From NCBI RefSeq assembly GCF_000150275.1, contig NW_002060944.1, positions 6,546,564 through 6,610,563 of the forward strand: a stretch of 64,000 nucleotides of DNA, written 5' to 3'. Positions 44,201 through 54,673 of this stretch are shown here, piece after piece. Both the position numbers and the translations under genes were made by a program. How positions within the stretch are numbered: the stretch's first letter is position 1; every line of letters starts with the position of its first letter. This DNA comes from Trichoplax adhaerens. Lineage: Eukaryota; Placozoa; Uniplacotomia; Trichoplacea; Trichoplacidae. The notes under the pieces are model-generated. The model did no database searches. It worked only from the letters and a program-made list of their open reading frames with translations, and had not been told where the DNA came from.

Positions 44201-47200
44201 CTCATCTCCAGGTATTTAACTTCACGTAGGACAGCTACCAACTAATTAATTGGTAATTAAATAAATATATTAATTATACTGATTTCTCGCTTATTGCTTA
44301 GCTTAGATTATTTCCTGATCGAAAAGCCTAATTGGATAACATCAAATGTTGACATTTTGATACCTGAGGGTCAAAATTGACAGCAATAAGATTTGTTGCT
44401 TCGTTGCGAACGATTAGAGAACGTTCAAGGTTATATTTGGCTTCATCGCCGACAACTTCTGACCAAGCTTCAAATTTTTTACCCTCATACCTAGTCCACA
44501 TAAATCATAGTTTTAGGTATTAAGTTATAGCAGTAGTTTATATGTAAATATATGATTTTAGAGTTAGCTGGAAACTGTTAATAGTGCAATATTGAAGCCT
44601 GCTTAGTATAGAAGTTTAATAATACTTTCATAAAGTTTTATATGTTGCACGAGATTGAAATGGCCAGTTCTAACTTACTTTTGAAGTAGTTCGATCATTT
44701 CTTCGTATTTCCTGAATATTTCTTGTGCTTCTGGAGTATCTTGAATATTTCTAAAAGGGATGGCAGTAATTTGAGCAATGATGATACAGAGGCAATAGAG
44801 ATGTAGCGTAAAACATGCCTGTAAGTTACATAGGCGCCTAGTAAAACGCAATAAAGATATGCAATTCTTGCATAACTTACTGATGATCTAGTTGTTTTAA
44901 ACTTGCCATAGGTACTGAAATACGGTGACGAATTTCACGAGCCCATTGCAAATTTCCGGCTACATTTGGCATATTTTTATTTATCGGTGCTGAACCCTCT
45001 TTATTTTTCTCAGATGCAATTTGTATATCATATATTTTTTTAGCGTTATCCAGCTCCTTATTGAAAAGGGTTAGAAGAATGGCGTATTTATGCTCGAAAT
45101 CAGTTTTAATAACTGGCCGATTGAGCAGAGAACCAAAGCAATTGATCAGCTACAATATGGGTAAAAAGGATATCAATTAGGAATATAGGTAAGCTACGTT
45201 AGCTCTATTATCGCAGTAGATTTAAGTTATTTTACAAGGCCAATCCTTCTGGTCTACAGTTATTTAACATTCTATAATGATCTTAGGCTATTGTGAAATA
45301 GAGTATACCTTAAAAATAGCTTCAACACCAGAGCAATCTTCAAAACCTTGGCACACGATAGAACCAAGTCGTCGATCTAAATCGTAGACTTTTCTCTTGA
45401 ATGACTCGTAATCGTTAACAAAATCCTGCCATTGATAGTAGCATTAAAATAATAATTTTTAGTATAATGGCCAGATATAATCGGCTGATAACGAATTTGG
45501 AATCAGTCTACGTTTGACTTTAGCTGTTAATTTTTACAAACCTCATTATTGATATCTAATGTATCATATGTGGTATTGGTAAAAACTTGCATGTATTCAG
45601 AAAATTCATTGAATATTTGTACTACTTGTTGACTTAGAGTTTTTCCTTTAATTCCGCCAAGTTCAACTTTTTCGAGCTTATAAAAGTCTAAAGCTGTTTC
45701 CATAATTTCCTATTGTCAGTTCATAGTAAAAGTTCATTAAATTTTGATGCAATATACTCAATTTACTCATATTATAACGGGATTATCACATTAGAAATTT
45801 ACAAGTTTCTCTCCCTAAAATTATAGCGTAATAAAATTACCTGGACATGTTGTAGTCGTTCAACAAATTTTTGGTATCGAGTAAAAATCAGAGTAGGTGA
45901 GAATTCCCATTCCCGAACGTTGGTTCCAACTCCTTTAAAAAATTTGGAGATATTTGCTTTGGTTTCATCGAAGTGCTGCCTATAATAGCGGCAGATATTG
46001 ATCGTTTTCGTCACGCGGCCGATAGTTTCTTCAATTTCTCCCTTAAATAGCTCAGAAGCATCCAAGAAATTGCGAGCCTAGAATAAATTTACAAGAGAAA
46101 ATTATATTAGAATGATAAGCGAAGATCGGTATGATTGATAGTATCGAAAACCTATTATAATGATAAAGTTATTTATTATTTACCAGTTCGATAATCATGT
46201 TGGATAATTCTTGTAACAATACAATAATTCTTGCAGGTGTACTGTAATATTTTGAATTGGCCCAAATTAATCCAATAGTATGGAAAAGTGGTGGAATTGA
46301 TTTCTTAATAGCATCAAATTCTGTTTGTTCCAGGTCTTCTAGTAATGGCTTTAGGGGCTTTAAATGAATAGAAATATCTCTTGCCTCATTTAAACCTATT
46401 TTATGTATAAATTAATTTCATTTCAGTTTAAGTAAGTAAATTAAAGAATTTTCATCAATAGAATTACCTGTTACGACATCTTGAAATGTTTTCTTAAATG
46501 AAGGGAAATAGCTACTTTGTGTTTTCTCGAGCAATTCAGCCATTTTACGAACTTTTGGATCTCGTAGCTATCGTAGAAATTAAAATATTTCAAATTCATA
46601 TCTATTTGTGTCAGGTGTACGAAATGTTTCATATAGATTCACATTAATGACAATACCTGCTCGTAGATACATTCTAAATTTGCACATTTTGCTTTCCAAA
46701 AGACAATTTCAGTAAATGGTAAAGGATTTAAACCTTCCAACAGCGGTTGTGCAGAATCTCTTTTCAAGACATCTCGAATTTGATGCGACCATTCAATAAC
46801 TGCTGATTCAATGGCATGGACTAGGCCACGGCTCCATGTTTCCTCTCTATTTATCCATAAAAATAAATTTGTATTTTTTGCTATTACCATTGGTTTTTAA
46901 ATTGGTAATAATTTCAAGTTTACCACAACAATATTGAATCAGTGTTCATAATCATAAATAAATTAATAGTAATTAAATTTAGAAATTGTTGAAATTCATT
47001 AAATGAGTTTTACTTGTCATCTGATTCTTCAATCATGCGTTCAGATCCAACTGGAAGTGGTAAAAGCGTTTTACCTTTAACTTGACCAGCAATAACATAG
47101 ACATTACTCTTTAATGAATGGACATGCCTAAGTACATCTTGGGAGACAACACTTGGCCATTGTTCATGATTTTTAGAATTGGTCAAGATGGGCACAAGAA

Positions 47201-48130
47201 CCTGTTATTATAAAGTACATATATGATGCTGTTAAGGGTCATTACATCGAATAGTTTATGTTCTTTTAATTGTTAAATACGGATGGATGTAGTTTTGAAA
47301 GCTAACACCGTAATATCTATAGAAAATTTAAAGTTACCATAGAGCCTAATAATTAATATTTGAAATAATCAACCATTTAATGATTATCTATTGATTAATG
47401 AGTTATTATAACTATTTTAATAAAAGATAAATAATTTCGCTATTACAAACAGTAAAAATTTGTCTAATTTTCTAAATATTGAAATAATTATTTTCTAATT
47501 TTAAGGTTATGCGGCATTGCCACTTTGCATCGTAATATTGACGTATTATTTGCGATAATAATTTAACAAAGTTGGAAACGAAATGATTTTAATCTATACT
47601 GTACAGGTATAACACTATTCTATATCCGTTAATTTTTGCGTAAGCTTATGTCAAAATTAATTAATCATATAATATAGAACTAATTTTCTCTATACGAATA
47701 AAAAAATATCGTGAAGTTTACATTGTGGTGTTCAAAATGATCGACTAAAATTTAAATGTCTACTTGAACAATATACCTCATCGACAAGCGCTGACAATTG
47801 TTCCAAAGGCGAATTTGATAGATCACCATAGTTTAAAGCAGCCTTGAAATTTTCTTTTGGTATAGGCTCGCGAGCTTTTTTGATGAAATAAACCGCTTTT
47901 TGCTTCAAGGTACTAGGAAACTCCAAAGAGACACACAGTGCTCCAGCTGAATTGCTATAAAAAACTAAAATCATCTGATCGGATTTGTCCAAAACTTGCT
48001 GTATTATATTCTTATTTTCATCGATAGTATACATTTTCTGCCATTTTTCGTATTTAACTTTGAGAGTACGTAGGACGTACTCGGATATCCATTCCAAGCG
48101 AACATCGACGTTATCGTTGTCGTTCGACAT
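32241..48130 (-). CDS. DNAH9/11/17-like: Axonemal dynein heavy chain, outer-arm beta type (DNAH9/11/17 class)
   Basis: Fifteen exons, 5' to 3': 47777-48130, 47014-47201, 46657-46846, 46468-46567, 46184-46395, 45841-46077, 45542-45709, 45309-45425, 44881-45149, 44679-44750, 44364-44490, 43986-44241, 43555-43724, 43362-43436, 32241-43100. The total, 13,395 bases, is exactly in frame: 4464 aa, against about 4460-4490 for human DNAH17 and DNAH9. The protein is the force-generating ATPase of outer dynein arms in motile cilia. The tail comes first (DHC_N1; [36 protein letters not shown] analogues), then the linker. The motor has four P-loops: GPAGTGKT near residue 1850 (hydrolytic AAA1), GAAGTGKT near 2130, GNAGTGKS near 2455 and GVGGSGKQ near 2800. 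The stalk coiled coil and microtubule-binding region lie at about 3050-3350. The C terminus ends [19 protein letters not shown], typical of this class. All 14 introns fall before codon 846; the final exon is one 10.86-kb block. Which of the three vertebrate paralogues it corresponds to cannot be decided by eye. Confidence 0.96.
43317..43331. repeat. TA microsatellite in dynein intron 14
   Basis: A short run of TATATATATATA lies in the last intron of the dynein gene. It is the only clear simple repeat seen inside this gene. Confidence 0.6.
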
Positions 48131-48625
48131 GACTATATATGTTCGTCGATTTCTGACTTTATTCTACTTGTCAAAAGCTGTAACCTAATACGACTTGTAG
48201 TAGTTTTCGTATGTGTAATAACAAAAATTGAATCCAAATTTTTTGCTACTATTAACAATTGTAACGTTGATATATAAAATAATTCTTTAGTTCTTGTCCT
48301 CTTAGTTGCTACAGCATATCACGCTCGTTAATGTTGCATAGTTTAATAGGCGTATACTGGTTTGGTATCTCTATATCTACTCGTATATATGCCTGTAATA
48401 TTCGATCCTGTAATCAATAGTAGATGAAATAACGGCATTTATCGATTTCTGCTAGGAAACTTCGAGTGTAACTATGGCGACGAAGCTAAAAACAGTGCTA
48501 TAGAGATTGCGCGTTGCCTTCGTTTGAACCACGTGATCACATTGAGACTGCCATTGTCGGTTAGTTGCTTAGCAACAGTTGATAATAGTTTTCATCGTTG
48601 ATGGATTATTATATCTAAGTAAAGA
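48131..48625. promoter_or_regulatory. Presumed dynein 5' flank and promoter
   Basis: This 0.5-kb segment lies upstream of the dynein start codon on the minus strand and before the 48.6-kb tandem array. It contains the X-box at 48564-48576 and the E-box palindrome CACGTG overlapping GTGATCAC near 48530-48540. No TATA box is clear among the general AT-richness. Confidence 0.45.
48564..48576. promoter_or_regulatory. RFX X-box upstream of axonemal dynein
   Basis: GTTGCTTAGCAAC is a perfect palindrome around one central base. It matches the RFX X-box consensus of two GTTGC/GCAAC half-sites. It lies about 435 bases upstream of the dynein start codon. RFX factors are known activators of axonemal genes, so the position makes biological sense. 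The binding itself is inference. Confidence 0.65.
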
Positions 48626-49335
48626 GTTAATAAATATTCAATGCTAGGACTGGTAGAAATTGTAAGCTTTCCAAGGATGTTGGGAAGAGTCTGTCAATAA
48701 CAACGTTTGGGTAGTACCGTTATAGTAGGGTCCTAGTGCAGAAATTATGTTTGAGCTCTATATTTTCTCTTCGTTATATTATGCAGGATACATTTGTATG
48801 TAATTAATAGATAATATTCAATGCTAGGACTAGTAGAAATTGTAAGCTTTCTAAGAATGTTACGAAGAGTCAATCGATAGCAAGGATCAGGTAGTACTCG
48901 TCAGTAGAGTCCTAGCACAGGAATTATACTGGAGCTGTACATTTTCTCTTCGTTAGATTATGCAGTGTGAATTGGTATACAATAAATAGATGATATTAAA
49001 CACTAAGATTAGTAGAAATTACTAGCTATCGAAGGATGTTGGGAAGAATCAACTGATAGCATGGTTTGGGTAGAACTTTTACAGTAGAGTCCATGTGCAG
49101 AAATTATGCTGGGCTCTACATCCACTAGTAGTTCGTTAGATTGTGCGGCCTGCATTGGCATACAATAAATAAATAACATTAAATGCTTGTACTAGTAGAT
49201 ATTACAAGCTTTCGAAGAATGTTGAGAGGAGTGGAGTTAGATAGTAATTGCACAGTAAAGTCCTAATGTAGAAGTTGTTCTGAAGATCTACATTTTCTTT
49301 TCGGTATATTCTATAGCCTGAATTGGCTTGCGCGA
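48626..49335. repeat. Tandem array, four copies of an about 180-bp unit
   Basis: The start of the unit, AATATTCAATGCTAGGACTRGTAGAAATTGTAAGCTTTC, occurs at about 48632 and 48812, with more diverged copies at about 48990 and 49170. Each copy also carries a GTAGAGTCCTAGNNCAG segment, a GAGCTNTACATTTTCTCTTCGTTA segment and an ATACAATAAATAGAT segment. Divergence rises toward the right end, as if the array grew at its left side. No frame stays open across copies. Confidence 0.85.
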
Positions 49336-50326
49336 TATTTTGCACATCTTTTAATCGACTGCAGATGTAGTCGATAGCAACATACTTAACTCATTGATAT
49401 CCTCAAGATTACTATAGTATAACGGGAGCAAACATAATTAGAGTACGATTTACATGCATGTTGCATACTAAGCTCACTATTTACTATGACAATCGAAATA
49501 AGAGTCCTAGTACAGCATAAATGGCTAAAATCGTACATCTGCAGTTACATCCATCTCACTTCTTACTACACCAGCTTAGCCCTACCTAAAAGGTATTAAT
49601 TATGTAGCGAATTTTTCATGATAAGTACTGTAGATCACACTAGTTTCGATATAGCTATTCTCCAAATGCGAATATGTGTAGATTACTGCATTGTATAATA
49701 TGCTTATATTTTGTGATATAACATTAAATAAATTAATTCTTCGAGATATCCTTTTCACACTCATTTTAGAAACTAGCTTAATTGCAAATGTAGCATATTT
49801 CTTACAGTATGAACTATGGAGAATACAATATGCTTAATCTTTATCTTTATATAGTAGATAGCAGTCTAATGCCAATCAAGAAAATTAAAATTGATGAGTT
49901 GCAGACATTATATCCAATTTATAAAGTTACGATAACTGGAAATTTCTCATGTTAACATGATTGCCTGTATTTTAGTCCAGCTGGCAGCTTATTTTGTTTG
50001 AATATGTTTCACAAGGAGAATTTATAGAATCTTCTACTAATATCTGTTATTTCTAAATTTGAATTTTCGTGACTGTAGTGCTATAATCTATCAAATTTTC
50101 TTGCCTTCCTCTGCTGATATGATAGTTATATTTATTTACTTAATAATACCATCATGCTTATTGCTATTGCAACATGCGCACTTGTAATATCTTCACCATG
50201 ATTACTGAAGGCTTTATCATTATAACTCTAGCTCTGGAAACGATCACTAATAAACTTAGATTTTATTCTACATTGCGCCAAGATTGATTAATAGAGGAGC
50301 CATCTGTTTCGCTTCAGATATTAAAA
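49336..50326. other. Intergenic before the TPR gene
   Basis: AT-rich sequence with no coding region, RNA gene or strong repeat that I can support. Scattered CTAGTACAG words near 49507 resemble part of the preceding 180-bp repeat and may be its remnant. Confidence 0.5.
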
Positions 50327-51255
50327 ATGGATGGTCGATTTATCAAATCTCTACACGAAAAGGATAGACAAAGTTATCAATCCGCCAAATTTAATGATGC
50401 GATGTCTTATTGTACCCAAGTATTGGATAAAATTAAAACGATAGTAGAAAAGACTATTGATCTCGAAAATTATTAGTTTTGATCATAATCATCTTTGTGT
50501 ATTCTAGTCAAAGTAAACGTGAGAAGGCAATTTTTATGTATAAAAAATCACTTAAGATTCAATTGATAATTCTTGGCTACAATATGTTGCTACATCATAT
50601 TATATATAATATTGGTTTGATTTATTGTGATCAGAGTAATTATATAGAGGCTCTTTGTATGTTTGAGAAGTCACTCCAAATTCGATTATCCATTTTTGAT
50701 CACAATTATCCTAATATAGCCGCATTATATCATAAAATTGGCTTAATCTATTATCATCAGGGTAATCATAAAGAGGCTCTTTCCATGGTTAACAAGTCAC
50801 TCCAAATTCAATTACCGATTTTTGATCATAATCATGTAGATGTTGCTAAATCATATCATAGCATTGATTTAATCTATTATCATCAGGGTAATCATAAAGA
50901 GGCTCTTTCTATGTTTGAGAAGTCACTCCAAATTAGATTATCAATTCTTGATCATAATCATCCTGATGTTGCTAAATCATATCATAGCATTGGTTTGATC
51001 TATTATCATCAGGGTAATCATAAGGGAGCTCTTTCTATGTTTAACAAGTCACTCAAAATTTGGTTACTTCTTTTTGGTTGTAATCATCGTCATGTTACTA
51101 TATTATATCGTAACATGGGAGATGTGTATAAGAGTCAAAATAAGCTCAAGGAAGCTATTTGTATGTATAATAAGTCACAGAAAATGAAATCATTGGTCCT
51201 TGACGACAATTATTTCTATAACATAAAGTCGTATAATAAGATAGGAAAGGCATGA
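50327..51255 (+). pseudogene. Kinesin-light-chain-like TPR repeat gene, 5' end broken
   Basis: An ATG at 50327 opens 49 codons (MDGRFIKSLHEKD...) that look like the N-terminal helix pair of a TPR protein and end at TAG 50474-50476. A remnant of the repeat word FDHNH follows at 50478 in a second frame. The main body runs to TGA/TAA-bounded 51255 in the third frame, with its first ATG at 50536. The body has about five and a half TPR units of 42 aa (126 bases), each with the pattern IGLIYYHQGNHKEALSMF, then KSLQIRL and DHNHPDV. Units at about 50750, 50876 and 51002 are nearly identical at base level. Frame breaks at the 5' end suggest a decaying copy, or a young gene restarting at the internal ATG (240 aa). 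Such TPR genes act as protein-binding scaffolds; a specific role cannot be assigned. Confidence 0.7.
50620..51090 (+). repeat. 126-bp tandem coding repeats of the TPR gene
   Basis: TATCATCAGGGTAATCATAA recurs at exact 126-base steps (three copies), and AAGTCACTCNAAATT follows in every unit. Base-level identity well above what protein selection needs points to recent unit duplication or gene conversion. Confidence 0.85.
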
Positions 51256-52674
51256 AATGATGAAGGTAAACATCAAATAGTTCATTCGACTTGTGAGAAG
51301 GCATATTTAAACTGCAGAAAAGGATTCTACAAATAATTATAGGCTATCAATATCTGATAATCACGAATTACTTCGTAAATAATTAATAACGAGCTAATAT
51401 CCCGTACGAGTAGATATTCTTTACGATAGCCGTTACTATTTAAAGTTATACAGTCATTCTAGCATATTTTAAAATTTTAGGTATTCTAGGGATAATGTCC
51501 TTAAGTAAAGACACTATTCACAGTCTTTCTTACTAGATACAAATATAGGTTATCGTATTTAGATGATGATAGTATCTACGACTTTTACGATTGGTTATCA
51601 TCATATGCTATGACATAGATCTCTATAACTGCTCAATTTACTCATTCTGAATCATCAAACTCTCGATGGTATTCTATATAAAGGTGCACTGACAAGCAGT
51701 AGAGAAATATTGCAGTTATGCTGTAGAGTTATCAACAGTAAAGTAAAGTAACCTTTAAAGCTTGCATAACAAACTAAGTTATTTTGTAATTGCCATCTCG
51801 ATTATGACGAGATAGATATGCCTGAACGTGAATAAAGAGTTGCTCAATTTTAAATCCTGCCTGGAACGCATCTGAGAATTAAGTCATCTGCTCCTTAACT
51901 AATTATATACTCGTATAGCGCATTTTTACACTTCATTATAATAATGGAACGTAGACTAAAGTCCATTTGCGTGAAGGATATTTTCGACTGCAGAATGATT
52001 TTTACTTTGTCAGCTAAAATATAAAGAGCATATTTTACTTATTTGTCCATGCACTTAATATACACTTTTTACACTCTCCATCACAATAATGTAACGTAGA
52101 TTACAGTTCATATGTGTGAAGACATTTCAATATCGATTGCAGAATGATCTTTTCGTGGTCAACCAAAATATCTAGAGTACATTTTATTGGTAAATGCATT
52201 TCAAACAAATTATCTTCTTGATAATAAAATGTTTATTGAACTGCTACTTTAATATGGATGCTTCAAATGATTTTTAGAGATGTAATCTTACTCATTATTA
52301 ATATCATAGAGTTCTAGATCTCCTAGAAATCCATATTAATAATGACGATTGGCTATTGGTTATATAATATACGAGTATGCCCGTAATACTTCATAATTTT
52401 ATTATCACTAGTTTTAATGATAAACTACAGGAATATTAATTCCAATACGATAAAATTTCAGGATAGCATATCCTATGCTTGATGCAGAAATGCATTCAAT
52501 TCTGTATTATAGGAGCTGAAATGACTGCCATTCCTATGACTATGTACAGTTTTTATTGGATATTAATTATATATAACTTCTGCAAATCAATAGGCAACGA
52601 TAAATCTATTGCTGCCATTGGTTATGTGATAATTAATCATTTGAATGGTAAATTATGATGCTCGTACGAGTAGG
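51256..52674. other. Intergenic between the TPR gene and the MTG homologue
   Basis: AT-rich, convergent 3' flanks. A diverged duplication is visible: GCATTTTTACACTTCATTATAATAATGGAACGTAGAC near 51920 resembles CACTTTTTACACTCTCCATCACAATAATGTAACGTAGA near 52062, a unit of about 145 bases. No gene seen. Confidence 0.5.
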
Positions 52675-54673
52675 TTATGATTTTCGCGATTTTCCACTAC
52701 AATTTTTTAAATTCTGAGCAGCAATTTCTTTACTGCACCTTGGCTCTAATCGTGTATCTTTATAGCATGTATCAGCTGCAGCTAGACTAGGATCTGTCTT
52801 TGGATGGCGTGTCAGTAACTGCCAGCAAACAACATGATGACGAACATTCCAATCTTTATGTTGGCAACTTACGCTGCAATATCGAGCAATCTTGCAACCA
52901 CCGCATGTTTCACTAGCTTTTTTTCCACAATGCCAGCATCCAGATTGATTTTTAACTTGAGAAAATGCTGAACTTCGATCTTGATCATCCTGAAATTGTA
53001 TAAAGAATAAAAGCTCTGATGAGAAATTTAGCATGACAATAAATTCTGGTTTTAAAACGTTGGTATAGTCTTTGCTGTAAGTTGCTATGTCGAAATTTTA
53101 TTTGTATACTAATTTAAGAGTTTAATGTATAACAAGATTTGAAAATTAATATATTGCAATTCATTTAGCTAACACAATACCCAATATGTCGGCACTAACC
53201 TTATTATTACCATTTTTCTCGCTATTCCGAGAATTTAAATGTGATCGCTCTAACTCTTCTTTTTGCTGCACTTCTTCCTCATATTTGTCAGAATCTTGCT
53301 TGTTTTTCGCTTTACCTTCTATCTGATCATTTTTATTCGATTGTTGATTTAATTTTGTTAGAAGTCCTTCGGCTTTCCTCACAACACCTTTCATCGATTG
53401 TAAGAAATCTCCTAATTCGCTGACTTCAGCTCCTATAATTATTGTAATGTTGCAAAGATTTTAACAATCTAACTTGAGTTACGCTTGTAATGTATTATCG
53501 TAGCGTTGAACTTATACCTTTAACATTTTTATTCGCAGCAGCAGCTAATATTTGTATTTCTTGTTTATCGCTATTAGTTCGGTTAATCGATTTTTGTGGC
53601 TCATAAAGGATGGCTGCTGATGCTGGATTAATTTTGCTATTCTCATGAAAATAGGGCGCCATAGGAGTAATTTTCTCCAAAACTTGATCAAGCATTAAAT
53701 TATTTTCTGAATCATTTTTCCCTTTTTTCCGATAATTCTCACTATCCAATCTTTCCGCTAGAGATTCATTATATTCTGCAACAGATATAAAACCTTTGAA
53801 ATTAAAGTTATAGCAAGACAGATGTGTAGCATAAGTACGGATAGCTATCAAGGACGATAAAAGCATAACTTAATCCTGACCTTTTCGTTTAAGATCTACA
53901 CGAGCTGGAGTAGGAATATTTTGACCATACATCATTAACTTACAGTCAGCGTGTCCGCTTGGCCAATTTCTATTATAGAAATCTAAAGGGGACGATGGGT
54001 GACGGTGATGATAGTAAGGAGTAGTTGGAGGAGTTGGATAAATCGAATTTAGCGAAGGTAGTGAAGGTCGGATGCTTAATTGAGCACATTCTGATAATTC
54101 TTGACGAAGTAATGGTATAGTAGATCGAAGGAATTGTGCAACAAATTGACGGATTGGAAAATTGGTGATATCCTGTAATTTATGCTGAAATTCGTCTACA
54201 CTAAGAGCAGCATTAACTAAATCGAGAATAATACCACGTACTTTTTCGCCAACTTCAGGTGAAATATCCGATCCAAATTGCCGTAAAGTGGTTAGAAATC
54301 GTTTGAGCTTACTTAACTGTTTTGCGGAATATATGGCAATATTTTTGACCACATTATCGTGGCTATTAGTAGGAGAATTATTACAATTACCAACGCTAAG
54401 ACCATGATGATTATTGTTTAAGATGGTTTCTTGTTGATGAGGCTGAGATCCGATTGCATTAGTCGATGATGGCAGTGAAGTTAGCGATGTCGGCGGTAAC
54501 GTTGAAAGTTGATGGGCTGGTGTTATAGTATTACGTAAAGAATTTGTTAATTGTAATGGGCCTAGGTTGTTAGTTGGTTGTGTTGGTGCAAGTAATGGTG
54601 GATTACTAGGAGTGAATATCGGTACCGGTAGATAACTTAATGACGATTTAAATGCGGATGGTAATGCTGCCAT
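52675..54673 (-). CDS. CBFA2T/RUNX1T1-like: MTG/ETO family transcriptional corepressor (TAFH + MYND)
   Basis: Four exons: 53944-54673, 53518-53793, 53200-53432 and 52675-52989, giving 517 aa. An alternative exon 1 end at 53881 keeps the frame and adds 21 residues; the GTAAGT donor at 53943 was preferred. MTG proteins bridge DNA-bound factors to NCoR/SMRT and histone deacetylases in the nucleus. The N-terminal third is Pro/Ser/Thr-rich. TAFH/NHR1 lies at about residues 118-205 ([20 protein letters not shown], then [33 protein letters not shown]). The last exon holds MYND/NHR4 with its zinc-binding Cys/His pattern ([20 protein letters not shown], then [10 protein letters not shown]). A start upstream is excluded by an in-frame TAA 18 bases before the ATG, unless there is an upstream exon. 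Between TAFH and MYND I see a low-complexity linker and a helical Glu/Lys/Gln-rich stretch in exon 3, possibly a reduced NHR3, but no NHR2 oligomerisation helix. Introns are 85-210 bases, too short to hide one. Confidence 0.9.

Noticed and set aside
53881-53943. Longer first exon of the MTG homologue using donor GTCAGG at 53880
   Set aside because: In frame and possible, but other donors in this window read GTA, GTG or GTT, and the GTAAGT donor at 53943 is stronger; kept as an alternative.
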